Assembly (NCBI GenBank): GCA_030063045.1
Contig: JAQSEB010000040.1
Location: 186,001 to 250,000 of the forward strand
Reading direction: 5' to 3'
Length of the DNA stretch: 64,000 nt
From: Pratylenchus scribneri
Taxonomy: Eukaryota > Nematoda > Chromadorea > Rhabditida > Pratylenchidae
This document shows positions 13,208-26,170 of the stretch, in pieces (position 1 is the first letter of the stretch; the number at the start of each line of letters is the position of its first letter). The notes under the pieces were generated by a model. It saw nothing but the letters and a program-made list of their open reading frames with translations. It ran no database searches and was not told where the DNA came from. The position numbers and the translations under genes are program-made.

Positions 13208-13287
13208 ATATATATGTTGCGGCCAATACTGATTACCAGCCAAAACTGATTTTGGCCGGTAATCAGTATTGGCCGCAACATATATAT
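13208..13287. repeat. 80-bp near-perfect hairpin
   Basis: Two 38-base arms, starting ATATATATGTTGCGGCCAAT, are reverse complements with one mismatch around a 4-base loop (CTGA). The base composition (GCGGCC, GGCCGC) stands out from the flanking A/T. The structure could be a foldback element, the solo ends of a palindromic MITE, or a structured RNA. No target duplication could be defined. Confidence 0.85.
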
Positions 13288-14532
13288 TATAATAATTTTA
13301 TTTTAATTTAGTATTTAAATTTAAAAATAAGAAACAATATAGTGAATTATTAAAAATTACAGCTAATTTTTATTTATTATTAAAACTCATAAATTTTTTC
13401 AGGGGTATTTTAAATATTATAATTCATTTTTTTCCTACTTTCCAAAATAAGGGAGACCACATTTTTCAATTATAAAAATAAATTTATATAAAAAAATAAA
13501 AATGGTAATAAGAATTAAGAAATGTAGAGATTGTGGCAGATATGAGGCTTAGATATTTCGATAGTAGCTGAAAAACCACTAAAATTGAATAATTTCACTT
13601 TTAGCTAGCTAATTTCAATTTTAGCGGAATTTCAGTTTTAGCGCCAATATATATTTTACAATGTAAAATTCTCGTGAGTTGAAAATATTTGTAAAAAAAT
13701 AGAAATAATATCAAAATAAATAATTAAAAATAAACTAAAAAATTAACCATTTTGAGCAAAGGCAAATTGAATCGTTCAGCCAATAACAACATTTTCTTGG
13801 CTATGGTCAAATCAGCGGATTCCTTGCAAAAAATTTTTTTACTTTTAATAAATTGATTTTTTTTAATTTTTAAATTAATTTTGTAGAAAGATTTGTGATA
13901 TCCTTTATTCCTAATTTTAATTTAATAATATTAAAATTCAAAAGAATCACCCAATATAAAAATTAAAAAAAAATTAAAAATGACACCATCAAAATGTAAT
14001 ATTTTAATTAATAAAAATTCATTCTGAAACTCATAAAAATTATTTGGTTTAGTTTTTATTATAATAAAGAATTAAATCCTTTTTTTTAAATTTATAACAA
14101 GACTAAAATCGTGATCAGAAAAATTTATTGAAATAAAAATTTATAAAATTGACACTTTAAAAATTAACTCATTCGCTTTAATTTTATAAACAATTTAAAT
14201 AAATTTTTAATAATACAGACCATTCTATAAATAAAAAAAAATAAAAATTTTATAATTCATCTCCAAAACTTTCCATTTTATTTCTACTTGACGAATTTCG
14301 GGGGATAGGTGATTGGTGCTGTGATACTTCTTATCATAAGAATTTTGTTCAATAAAATATTTAAAACATCAATTAAATTTAATTAAATTTTATTAAAAAA
14401 TTGGTTAATAATTTGGAAAAATATAATGGGAATCCGTAATGCGAATGAAATAAAATTGCATTATAAATATTATTTTTTTTCACAAATTGTTTCCAATAAA
14501 TTTGTTCATCCATTTTCATTTTGTTTCTCAAT

Positions 14533-16735
14533 CTACTGCATCCTCTTCAACGCCTTCGTCTTGCTCATTTTTATTTTGGGCCGGAAGGCGGCTACCGCAT
14601 TTTTCCGTTGAATTGGCCGTTGGTTCAAACCATCAAAATGTTCCGAATTTTCATCATCGCCTTCAAAAGAAGCAAAGTGAATTTTTGTGGGGGTGACCGC
14701 AAATTTTGGATGATGAACAACTTTTTTGGGGGCACTGAAAATGAAAAAAAATTTATTATTTTTTTTTAAATTTAATGAAATAATTTTGCAAAATTTAGTG
14801 ACAAAATAGTTTTTTCTTTTTATTCATTAGAAAAGAAAATCGATAAATAAAAAAAATTTGAAAATCATAAAAAATTTTTAATAAAAATGAGATATTAAAA
14901 AATGCAAAAATGATTTTATAAAGATATGACATTTCCCAACGGCAGAATATATTATTTTAAAAATAAAAAAATTCCATGAAAATGAATCATTTTTATTTAT
15001 ATTTGCGGTAGATTGCTATTTTGCACTAAACTATTCAAAGTTTAATTTTTTCTTTGTAAATAAAATATATGTTTAGTATTTTCTAGAATTCTTATTCCGC
15101 TAACAAATTCAAAAATTAAAACAGCCTACCAATTTTTCGTAGAAAATTTTTGTTCTGGGAAATAATCGCATGAACTTGCTGGCCTCGATTCATTCATTTT
15201 ATTGTTTATTGGATGATTGCAATATAATTGGGCAAAAAATGATGGTGGCGGCTTATCAAAATTGGCTTCATCGTCAAGCGAATGATCACTGCCAGCAGTA
15301 CTCTCGCAACTAAAAAGATTAAAAAATATTATATTTTAGAATAAAAATTTATCTGAATTTTTTGAGAAAATATATTTAGCTTAATTCTATTAAAAATTTA
15401 AATAAATTCTAGAAAAAAATTTTTAGGAATCACATAAACAAATTTCTAAATTTTTGTCATTAAACTCGAAAATGAGTTATATTAATAAAAAATTTTGGAT
15501 CGAAAACCCACAATATTTATTTTAAAAGATAAAATAAAATTTTAAAAAATAAATTTTTTTAAATTCATAATTTGACTATTTGTGTCAATGTGTGAAAAAA
15601 ATATTAAAATATAATTTTAAAATAGAATTTAAATGAAACATATAAACAAATTTTTAAAATTTATTATTTATTGAATAGAGTAACTTCTAATGTAAAGTTA
15701 TTTAGTTCAAAAAGAGAGGAGTACAAAAAAATTTATTAAAAACAAATAAAAATTATAAAAATATAATTTAAAAAATTTTAACAAATTTTTAATTTTTAAG
15801 ACAATTTCATCCAACTATGTAAGAAATGAAAAATTACTAATGAAAAATTTGATCACCAATCGACCAACCTTCGTTCCTGTCGATGAAATTGTTTGAAATG
15901 AAGAATTTGATCACGTCCAGTTTTAAGACTGGATCGCCTCGAATCCATCAAAATGCTGCTTCCATTGCCACTGTCTATTCCGTTACCAGTGACAGGGCCA
16001 TAACTATTTTGATGAAAAATGGATTTGCAGGCCATAATATTTTGGGCACATTCTGATGTTGGGGATGATAAGCGATCTGCTGTTGGAATTTATTCATATA
16101 TTAATATTTTGTAAAATTTGAATGTTAAATTGACTAAAAATTTAATTTTTAGAAACTCATAAAATTTTTTCAAATTTTAAAATATAATGAAATAAAATTT
16201 TCACACTTATTAAAGAAAAAGTCTTCGAATAACACGATTAATTTTGTAAAAATAAAATTATGAAAAATTGAGAACTATTAAAATATAAATAAAAATTAAA
16301 TATTTTCTTTAATTTCATATTTAAATAATCTAAAAATAGAAGCATTAAATAAATTTACAAAAAATTATAATTAATTTTTATTTTTTTAAAACTCATAAAT
16401 TTTTTTCCAAATTAATTTAAATATATGATTAATTTTCTTTCATTTTTCAAAAATATGCAACCCAAATATCATGTTCAATTTAAAAATAAATTTAAAAATC
16501 TTAATAATAATTTGAATTCTGATGCCGAATTATTTTATGGATAAAATTTATCAACTTGATTTTATTAAAATAGTTTTTCAACGAATTTATATATTATTTT
16601 TGGTTATCTTTATTAGAAAAAAAATTCATTTTTATTAAAAAATAAACGTGCAAAACAGACCATTTTGCTGTTGAAGTGGAGCAGGCCGTACGCCGGGCGG
16701 CATGGAAACTTTTCGAATGTGACGAGCCAATGGAT
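14533..16735 (-). CDS. best-preserved copy of the eta-alpha-beta-epsilon secreted family (5' truncated)
   Basis: Four minus-strand exons join in phase: 16735-16661 (end of eta, containing LARHIRKVSMPPG, donor G|GTCTGT), 16079-15857 (alpha, containing GIDSGNGSSILMDS, donor TG|GTGATC), 15309-15130 (beta, containing YCNHPINNKMNESRP and paired Cys, donor TG|GTAGGC) and 14734-14533 (epsilon, containing VTPTKIHFAS, stop TAG). All three junctions preserve frame with canonical GT and AG, and there is no internal stop, so this copy could still be translated. The 5' part of eta with the signal peptide is missing. At about 16736 the sequence switches to a block that elsewhere follows epsilon, so the gene may lack its own start. 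The sequence is rich in Asn, Ser and Gly. I recognise no domain and assign no function. Confidence 0.5.
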
Positions 16736-17095
16736 GAAAAATAAATAATTGAATTATCAAAACATGCAATTTTGTTTATTTCCTTTACCCATTACGGATT
16801 CCCATTGTTTTTTATTTCATTAAATTTTTTTTAAATTTTTATGTTCCTTCTGCTCCAACTTGCATTAATTAAAATTGATTTTCAATATTTATTAAAATAA
16901 ATATTATACCAAATAAATTTTATGGGTTTAATTTTAAATGGAAAAATTCATTTATTTTTTTAATTTTTATCACAAAATATTATCATTTTTCATTTTAAAT
17001 TGAATTTCTTAAAAAATTAGAAATTACTTCTTTGCAAATGGTTTTAAATTTTTTCCAAAAGAGTGTAGATCAAGCAATCATCATCCTCCTAGCAT
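16736..17095 (+). repeat. direct repeat block shared with 25583-25932
   Basis: This roughly 350-bp block recurs in the same orientation at 25583-25932 and inverted at about 8680-9410, where a MITE interrupts it. It begins with ATGGATGAAAAATAAATAAT, includes TTTCCTTTACCCATTACGGA, and ends near GTAGATCAAGCAATC. It has no ORF of its own and serves as an empty-site reference for the MITE. Confidence 0.75.
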
Positions 17096-18119
17096 TCAAT
17101 CGTCATTGTCAGAAGCTTAATAATTAAGATTAAATTTTCAACACAATAAACTATAAAGTAAATTATTTTTATAGGTTTTTGCGCATCACTATTTCTTTAC
17201 AGTGATTGTACCAGAGGCAGAAGATTTTTTGGACACTTTGGACGCCTCCATACATAATTAATTCCCGGCATTGACTAATGAATATGATCGGTACATTTGT
17301 GCGGAAATTATGGCGGTGAATTGGGAATGGATAAAAAAAACTCAAAATTTTGCCAATGAAATTATAATTATTTATTAAATTTTAAAATGAGAATGGCTTT
17401 CGAACATTGGAAAAATAAAAAATTAAAAAATCACTAAAACTTTTATGAAAAATATTTATTTAAATAATTGTTTTAATTAAATATTAAATATCAACGATAT
17501 TAAAAAATGTTCGGATCTTAAAATTTTAATTCGCATAATTTTTAAATTAAAGTTTACAAAAAATAAAAAATAAAAAAAATATTTAAAAATTTACAACTCA
17601 TAAAATTTTTTCAAACGGAAATTTATTAAATATTATTCAAAAATTAATATTCTCAATTCGTGCATAATTCATAAATAAAAATGAATTTTTATAAAAGAGA
17701 ACAAAAAATATATTGAAAATAATTTTATGTCGGGAATCAGGGGTTTTGACTTTAGTCGAGAAAATATTGTTGTTGTTGTTGACTGAAAAATTCAATTTGT
17801 CTGTGAAACATTTATTTTTATTCTTCTAAAAAACGAATTAAAAATTTTATGAGTTTAATTTTCAAGTTATCAATTTTATAAATTTTTTTCATATTTCATT
17901 AAATTTTTATGTTCTTGGTGCTTTTTGATATTAATTAAAAATGGATTTTAATTCCCTATTAAAATAAAAATTAAACCAAATAAATTTTATGGGTTTCATT
18001 TTCAATGGTAAATTTATTTATTTTTTTATCTTTTCAAAAATATTGATATTTTAAAATTTATTAAAAATACAAAATTAGCTTTCTTAAAAATAGCTTTTAA
18101 TTTTTTCAATAAGCAATCA

Positions 18120-18330
18120 TCATCCTCCTTGCATTCATCATCCACCTTCTTTTGAAAACGTTCCTTCGTCTCTCGGGTCAATCCCCAACAATTTTTAAAT
18201 GCCGTCAATTCCACGGAAACAACATCGGGATTGAATGATGAAAATCCTACAGAAATTGGGAAAAATGATGTTGACGAGGAATTGATCAGCTTCCGATATA
18301 CTTGGCCAATTTGCCTTTGGGAAAGGAAAA
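18120..18330 (+). pseudogene. delta exon, clearest copy
   Basis: On the plus strand the frame carries VSRVNPQQFLNAVNSTETT followed by NDENPTEIG and ends in DEELISFRYTWP. This reading is conserved at 8500-8730 (minus) and in part at 22690-22930 (plus), with changes concentrated at third codon positions, which indicates past coding selection. A stop lies upstream in frame and the exon end lacks an obvious GT. The opposite-strand reading (a 62-codon Lys/Glu-rich frame) is judged a shadow. No known family is recognised. Confidence 0.45.
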
Positions 18331-18649
18331 TGTAAAGGTTAAATTGAAATTTTTAATAAATTAAATCATTTAAAAATGAAAATTAATAATTTACAATCTT
18401 GATAAAATAAAATGGATTCTTATTTCTTATTCAATTAAATTTGCAACATAATAAATAAATTAAATATTTTACTAAAATTTAAAATATTAAAATTAATTAA
18501 TAAAAAAATTTAGTAATTCATAAATTAATATTTTTCAATGAGCATAAATAAAAATAAGGATTTTATTAATAAATTTTGTCGCAAAATCGATGGAGTCGAA
18601 AACTATTTTTAAAAAATTATATAATTTCTTATTTTATTGCTAATCAGCA

Positions 18650-18720
18650 GCAGATTACTTAAGTGCCGATGGATCCACAATTTAAATGTTAGTCCGTCAT
18701 TTTGCATTTCCCATAATACA
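18650..18720 (+). pseudogene. zeta exon remnant
   Basis: This short segment is related to the zeta exon at 23244-23308 (GCCGATGA...CCGCAATC...GTCCG pattern). It lies downstream of the delta exon at 18120-18330 on the same strand, as in the 22.7-23.3 kb copy. The frame is degraded. Confidence 0.4.
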
Positions 18721-20744
18721 CAAATGCATTAGTAAACTTCAAAGAGTAATGAATTATAAGAAAGGGTCATTCATATTTACCATTCCAATTATAGTCAAAA
18801 TAAATAAAATTATAACAAAGGAAAGTTACTAAAGTTAATTTTATATTGATTTTACTTCGGACTGCGACATCTAAATAGGAATTAAATAAAAATAAAATCA
18901 CACTTTATGCAAATAATGCTATCTAGTTATTCTAAATAACAAGAAAAATTTTATTAAAATGGATGAAAATTCAAAATTTATATAATTTCTTTTAATTCAT
19001 ATATTTTACATGATGCAAATTTTTATTTAGAAATTGTTGTGATTATTTTTATATAATTCTAATTTTATTTTAACTACATGGAAATGGATTTTTTATTAAA
19101 TAACTAAAATTTTTCAGTTTCATTTTGAAAGGTGCCTTTTTTTCAATTATTATAAGTTTTTTTATGAAGAATTAAATCTTCCTGTTATTAATTAAAAACC
19201 ACTGGATAGTATTTTACTGTTAATTAAATTAAGAAATTAACTAAATAAATTTTATGGTTTACATTTTCAATAATAAATTCATTTTTTAATTTTTTGTCTT
19301 CCGAAATGCTCAATTATTAATTAATAATGGATTTTAGTTATTTATTAAAATTAATATTAAAGCAAATTAATTTTATGTGTTCCATTTTCAATGGTAAATT
19401 TATTTTTTTTTAATTTGTTTATTCTTGGGTTCTGTATTAATTTAAAATATATTTAAATTATTTATTCTGTATTAATTTAATTAAAATATATTTAAATTAT
19501 TTATTAAAATAAAAATTAAATTAAATAAATTTTATGGGTTTCATTATCAATGCTAAATTCATTTATTTTTCAAAAAATATCGATATTTTAAGATTTAGTA
19601 AAAATTATTAAATTTTTAATTTTTTCCATTCAGCTAAAACAACCATCATCCACCTCGCATTACTGCCTTTGAAAAGCGTTTCTTCGGCCAATCTTTAATA
19701 ACAAAATTTTAATTCCGACAATTCCACGGAAGAATGGGGAAAAACATCATGGCCTCTAAATTCAATTTACCAAAATTGTCGTTGACTTTTTCGGCAGAAT
19801 TGATAAGGGCGAAGGAAGCAGCATTTTGATGAACCCAAGACAGTCCAGTCACAAAATTGGCCCTGATCAACGGCATCGTCAGGAACGAAGGTTAATCAAG
19901 TAATATTGGTGAGAAATTTTTGATAGTAATTTTATATTTCCTTCTAAAAAATTAATTATTGTATTTTTTATTTTTCCTTTTTATATAAATTTTATGTCCG
20001 ACACAGTGATGAGCTATATTTAAATTAGAAAATTTGCGGAATGCGCATTTTTGATAAATTTGCGAAACGCCACAGCACCGGTAAAAATTAATAAATTTGG
20101 AAAAAATATTTTAAAATTATTTGGTATTTATTTTTTAAAATTTAATTATTAAATGGTATTTTTCATTTTTAATAAAAAAAAATTTTTGTCAATCACTTGA
20201 GCCCCACTTAACATTAGAAGCATTTTTTCAATAAATAAAAAATTATAAAAATTCGTTTATGTGTTTCATTTAATTTTTAAATATATTTTATAATTTCAAT
20301 ATTTTCAAAAATAGATCCAATTAGTGAAATTATGAATTTATATTTAATTTATTATAAATTTTATTTTTTTTTAATAAATTTGTAAGTCTTCCTGTCTGCT
20401 TATTTTTTTATTTATAACTTTTTTTTTAATTTTATATGGCAAAGTTTTAGAAATTTGTTTATGGGTTTCTCAAAAAATTTTATAAATTGTTTTTCTGGAA
20501 TATTTGAAAAATTTAAATTAATTAAATTTTAACTTTCTTTCGCACCATTAAAAAATTGCAAAAATTTTAATTTTTATTTTAAATAAATTTTTCTGCTCTT
20601 TTTAGTATCGACAGCATTGGAAGTGATCATTCGCTTTGATGATGAAGATAAGCCGCTGCCTCCATTTTTTGTCCAATTATATTGCAATTATCCAATAAAC
20701 AAGAAAATGTTTGAACCGAGGCCCTCGAGTTCATGCATTTATAT

Positions 20745-22055
20745 TCCACAGTATAATGGTCTATAAACAACAAAATTCTTAAAATTGGTTAGTTGGAAAA
20801 TTATTTTAAAAATTAGAAATTCAATCATATATTTTTAGATTTATTTTTTAAATTTATATGTTTTATGATGCCGCTCGCAATTCCTTTATTAGCCTTTAAA
20901 ATTTTAATGGATATATAAAATCATTTGCATATATATTTTATGAGTTTCTAATAAAAATTATTTTTTTTTCAAAAATACAATAAATTAAAATACAATAATT
21001 AGCAAGCACACCTTTTATATAAAAAAAAGTCTAAAAAATTAAATAAAAAGAAAATTTTTTATATATACATATTTTTAGTTTAAAATGGATATTTTGATTT
21101 CTTGTTTTTCGAAAATATCAAAAAATTAATTCAAATAAATAAAAAATATATTAAAAAAATTAATGAGTTTAAAATTAACTACAACATTTCTATTATGGAA
21201 AAATTAAAACAAACAAAAGTTATAAATTCTTCTAAAATAAAAATTTGATAAAATTTTAATTTTCCGCTTTTTGCTTCTAATTTTTTAAGATTATTTAAAA
21301 ATAGAGATGCGTAAATTGATGAATTCTATATAATTAATAATTTCCAATTTTTTTTTAAATAATTAACAATTGCAAATTTTTCCTCTGATAAGTGCTAAAT
21401 AATTTACTAGAATATATTTTAAAAATTTAAAAAATTTATGAGTTACAAGAAATTTAATTTTTAGCAAATGTAACATTTGAATTTTCAAAAATTTTAATTA
21501 GTATTCCAAAATTTTAGCAATAGGTCGCTTATCATTATCATCACCGACATCAGAATTTTCCCAAAATATCATGGCCACCAAATCATCAAAATAATTGTGG
21601 CATTTCTGCTAGAGACGGAACACGGAATGGACCTGGCACTGGAAGTAGTATTTTAATGGATTCGTGATCAAGCTTTAAAATTGGATGTGATCTAATTATT
21701 CACCTCCGACAACTGCATCACCACGCAAGGTTGGTCGAGTGGTGTTGGTGATGAAATTATTTTCTAGTAAGTTTTCATATTCATATTTGAAATTGTGTCA
21801 AAAATTAAAAATTTGAAGAAAAATATTTTTCAAATTATATTATTATAGTTTTTAAATTTTTTAATTTTATTGTATTTTTTAATAAAAATTTGTTCTCATG
21901 ACCAATACTTTGCATTAGAATTAAAAAATCTTTTCAATAAATAAAAAAAATTTGACAAATTTGTTTATATGTTACATTTAAATTTTTTATTATATTTAGT
22001 AAATTTAAAACATTTGGCTTACTTAGTGAAATTAATAATTTAAAAAAATATTTTA
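20745..22055 (-). repeat. right arm of the 1.3-kb inverted duplication
   Basis: Reverse-complement partner of 10240-11560. A plus-strand beta-exon remnant (20600-20760) lies just outside the arm on the left, and the decayed alpha exon at about 21510-21770 lies inside it. Differences are mainly small A/T indels. Confidence 0.75.
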
Positions 22056-22689
22056 TTATTTATAAATTTTATTTTTTTAAATAAATTTATATACAATGTG
22101 TCTGTTATTTTTTTTTATTAAAAAATCATTTTTCGTGTATATGACAAAGATTACGAAATTTGTTATCGTGTTCTAAAAATTTTTAAAAAATTGATTTTTT
22201 CTGGAATATTAAAAAAATTTTAAAAGTATTAAAGTAAATATTCAATTCAACTTTATGTAATATAATTTTTTTGACACTATTTGCAAGAAAGGACTTTTTG
22301 AAAATTTTCTTTAAAATCATGAAATAAAACACCAATCAATTCGTCTCGGCGAGCTGAGCAGGAATCTTTTGGCGAAAATGTCAGCCACTTTTAGCCACCT
22401 TTTCTGAAAAGTTTCCTATATCGATAGCATATACAAGAAAATTCCAACTTTTTCAAAAGTCATTTTTTAATTTTCTTTATTTTTACGTGCAAGGTCTTCT
22501 TCAATATATTATTTAAAATGAATTTTAATTGTTTATTAAAATAAAGATTAACCAAAATTAATTTTATGGGTTTCATTTTCAATGCAAATAATAATTCATT
22601 AGTTTTTTCATTTATATCACAAAATATCGATATTTTAAAATTTAAATTATTAATATTAAAAATTACTTTTCTTGCAAATAGTTTTTAAT

Positions 22690-23308
22690 TTTTTCCATAC
22701 AGATCAATCGACCACCATCTTTCTCCCATTCATCCGCTGATGTTGGAAAAAGTTTCTTTTTTCGTCTCTTGGGTCATTCCTCAACAACAAAATTTAAATG
22801 CCGACAATTCCACGGAATCAACAGATAAATTTAGGATTAAATGCGTAAAATCCAACAGAAATTGTGCAAATTGATGATGGCGAAGAATTGAGTAATTTTC
22901 GTTACACTTCGCCAGCAGTTCGCATTTTGTTAATGTAATTTAAAGAGAAATGGAAATTCTTAGTAAATTAAAACATTCCAAAAATGTAAATTAGTTCACA
23001 ATCTTAATCTTAATCAAAAAATAAATATTTCTTTTCCATAAAATTTGACAATTAAAATTAATATTTTATTAAATTTTTAAATTAATTATAGAACCCATAA
23101 ATTTTTATTTCTCAAATGAGCATAAATTAAATAAAAAATTTTAATAATTAAAAATCGGACAAAATTAGCGGAGTCGAAAATCGAATACAATTTTAAAAAT
23201 AATTATGTAAATAATTTCGTTTTTTATTTTAATCAGATATCAGATTAAATGATGCCGATGAATCCGCAATCTTGAATGTCAGTCCGCCATTTTGCACCGC
23301 CCATAATG
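22690..23308 (+). pseudogene. delta and zeta exons, second module of the repeated family
   Basis: A delta copy (about 22690-22930) starts after an AG acceptor and carries QQQNLNADNSTEST, then loses frame before the conserved FRYT motif. Zeta (23244-23308) begins after a CAG acceptor with LNDADESAILNVSPPFCTAH and ends at a GT donor in phase 1. Downstream at about 23670 an AG acceptor and the first bases of a gamma exon follow, so the order delta-zeta-gamma on one strand is supported. The frameshift in delta and the truncated gamma make this copy non-functional as it stands. Confidence 0.45.
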
Positions 23309-24117
23309 GTAAATATTTTAAATAATTTGGCAAATTAATGGAAAAATGAACATTTTTTTAGCCATAACCTTTTTAATTTTTTTAAAGTAAAAGGAATTGA
23401 AAAAAATGAAAATTAAAATAAATTTTAAAAATATATAAATTTGAAAATTAATTTAAATTTAGTTTTTATTTTTAAGAATTAATTATTTAATTTTTTTTTA
23501 TTATTCGCTGCGCATGTGTGTTTTCAATTTATTTAATCAAACTTAATAAAGAATTTTAATAATTTTTTCTATAAAAAATTTATGGGTTTACAAAATTAAA
23601 TTTTAAATTCCAATTTTCTCATTAAATAATTTGCAAATTTAAATTAATACAAAAATTTAAAAAAAATTCAGGAGTGCAATTCACTTGGTATTAAATTTTT
23701 TAATTCATATATTTTAAATCCATACCAAAAATTATAATTCAGAAAATCATGTTATTTTTTTAATTCTATTTTAATTTGATTGATTCGAGACGATCCAGTC
23801 ATCGGTTTATAATTTACTAAAATTCAAAAATTGTTTTTGAGGCAAAAATACTTTTAGTGTCATTTAAAATAATTTTGATGGCATTTAAAATTATTACTTT
23901 TAAATATGAGATTAATAAGCAAAAAAATATTGAATTTATTCTAAATTTTTTATAATTTTATTTTTACAAAATTGATATTTCATTCATCCTGACTTTTTAA
24001 AAGTATCGAAAATTTATTAGAATATATTTTAAAAATTCAAAAAATTTTTTATGAGTTTCTAAATAATTAAAATTTTCCATAAATAAATATTAATAAAATA
24101 TTCATATATTCTAGCAG

Positions 24118-24951
24118 GTCGCTCGTTCATCATCCCCGACATCAAAATGGGCCAAAACACCATGGCTTTAAAATTCAATTTTACTAAAATTGTCATGACT
24201 CTTTCGGCAGAATTGATAGGGGCAAAGGAAGCAGCATTTTGCTGGAATCAAAACGGTCCAATCACAAAATTGGCCGTGATCAAATTTTTCATCTTCAAGA
24301 ACGGCATCGACAGGTACGAAGTTTGGTCGAGTGATGTTGGTGTTAAATTCTTTTCTGTAAATTTAATTATATAGAATTGATTTTTTTATTAAATTAAAAA
24401 ATAAATTAAAAATTTTTGCAATTTCATTTTGAAGGTGTCATTTTTTAATTTAATTTTATTTTTAAAATTTTTATGTCCTCCATGCGGCCGCGCTTATTAA
24501 TTAACAATGGATTTTAATTGCCTATTAAAATAAATACTAAACCAAATAAATTTCATGGGTTTCATTTTCAATGGTAAATTTTTATTAATTTTTTTATTTT
24601 ATCAAAAATATTGTAAATTTAATAAAAAATTATTAGTCAATAAAAAATTTCAAAAATTGATTTTTTCTGGAATATTTTAAATATTATTAGCACTGTTCAA
24701 ACTTCGGATAAATTTCAATTTTTATTTTAAAATATAACATTTTTCTGCTATTTTTAGTGGCGACATCACTGGTAGTGGTCAATCACTATATGATGAAGCA
24801 AATTTTGATAAGTCGACGACTCCATTTTTTCCCAATTATAATGCAATCATGCAATAACAATAAAATGATTGAATCGAGGCCAAAGAGTTCATGCATTTAT
24901 ATTCCAGAACAAAAATTTCCTACCAAAAATTGGTTTGTTGAATATTTTTAA
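24118..24951 (+). pseudogene. alpha-beta copy with shifted frame
   Basis: Alpha (24118-24339) and beta (24758-24951) have a CAG acceptor, a G|GTGTTA donor and a TAG acceptor, and they join into one open frame of about 138 codons. Compared with the other copies, the reading frame is displaced from mid-alpha to mid-beta and then returns to the shared frame (MIESRPKSSCIYIPEQKF) before a stop at 24949-24951. Most of the joined peptide is therefore unlike its relatives. Either two compensating indels are tolerated, or the copy is decaying and only looks open. Confidence 0.45.
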
Positions 24952-25343
24952 ATTGATGGCGGAATAAGAATTTAGAAAATATTTTTCCACAAATTATTTA
25001 TGTATAAAATTTAAACTTGGATTATTTTAAAAAGATTACGAGTGCAAAATTTCCACAAAAATTTATAAAAATTGATTCATATTCAATTGATTATTTAATT
25101 TATTTAAAAATAGCTATTTTGATTTTGTGTACAATGATACTGTGTATTTATAAATTCATTTTTTCATTTAATAATTCATTTTTAGTAAAAATTGTTTATG
25201 AGTTACACAAAAATTTTTTGTATTTAATAATTTTATTTTCTAATGGCTAAAAATTCATAATAGAAAAACAATTTTTAGTCACATTTTTTTACAAAAATAT
25301 TTCATAAATTTCAAAAAATTTAAAATTTATTATTTCAATTTAG

Positions 25344-25580
25344 TGCACCGAAATAAGTTCTCCATCATCATAAATTTGCAGTCACTCCAACAAAAATTCA
25401 CTTTGCTTCTTCTGTTGAAAGCGTTGAAGAAAATTCGGAATATTTGATGGATTTGAACAACAGCCAATTCAACGGAAAAATGCCATTGCCACCTTCCAGC
25501 AAAACAAATTGGAAATAGTCCAACATAAAAATGTGGAGGACGAAGGCGTTGAAGAGGATGCTGTGGATTGAATTGTTCAA
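25344..25580 (+). pseudogene. epsilon exon with early stop
   Basis: After the acceptor at 25342-25343 the sequence follows the epsilon exon (FAVTPTKIHFAS region), but the third full codon after APK is TAA. The intact minus-strand copy at 14533-14734 has Lys at this point. The end of the block (GGATGCTGTGGATTGAATTG) is the sequence found inverted at the 5700 and 9418 repeat junctions. Confidence 0.55.
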
Positions 25581-25582
25581 GA

Positions 25583-25932
25583 AAAAAATGCGGATGAAAA
25601 ATAAATAATTGAATAACCAAAACATGCAATTTTGTTTATTTCCTTTACCCATTACGGATTCCTATTGTATTTTTATTTCATTAAATTTTTAAATTTTTAT
25701 GTTCTTCTTACTCCCAACTTGCATTAATTAAAATTGATTTTCCATATTTATTAAAATAAATATTAAACCAAATAAATTTTATGGGTTTCATTTTAAATGG
25801 TAAAAATTCATTTATTTTTTTATTTTTATCACGAAGTATTATCAATTTAAATTGAATTTACAAAAATTAAAAATTACTTCTGTTGAAAATGGTTTTAAAT
25901 TATTTTCCAAAACAGCGTAGATCAAGCAATCT
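25583..25932 (+). repeat. direct repeat block shared with 16736-17095
   Basis: Second copy of the block described at 16736-17095. It follows the epsilon exon, which is probably its ancestral position. It ends at a fragment of the delta upstream region (GTAGATCAAGCAATC). Confidence 0.75.
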
Positions 25933-26170
25933 ATTAAATTTTTATTTCTATTTTAATAGTTCTCCCTTCTCACATTTACATAATTTTATTTTTATTAAAA
26001 AAATTAATCGTTCGCATGCAGCAAAATTTTTTCTTTAGGGAGGTGGAAAAATTATTTGAATATATTTTAAAAATTTGAAAAAATTTTATGAGTTTCTAAT
26101 AAAATTAATTTTTATCAAATTTAACATTTAAATTTTTAAAAATTTAATTATTCAAAATTTTCAATAACAG

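Noticed and set aside
13555..13660. Repeated TTTTAGC/AATTTCA motifs as a possible regulatory array
   Set aside because: They are few, irregular and not found elsewhere with the same spacing; insufficient evidence.
18026..18214. Minus-strand 62-codon frame with a Cys/Asp/Lys-rich peptide
   Set aside because: The opposite strand carries the reading conserved among copies (NST...SFRYTWP). This frame is broken in most copies and is an antisense shadow of the delta exon.
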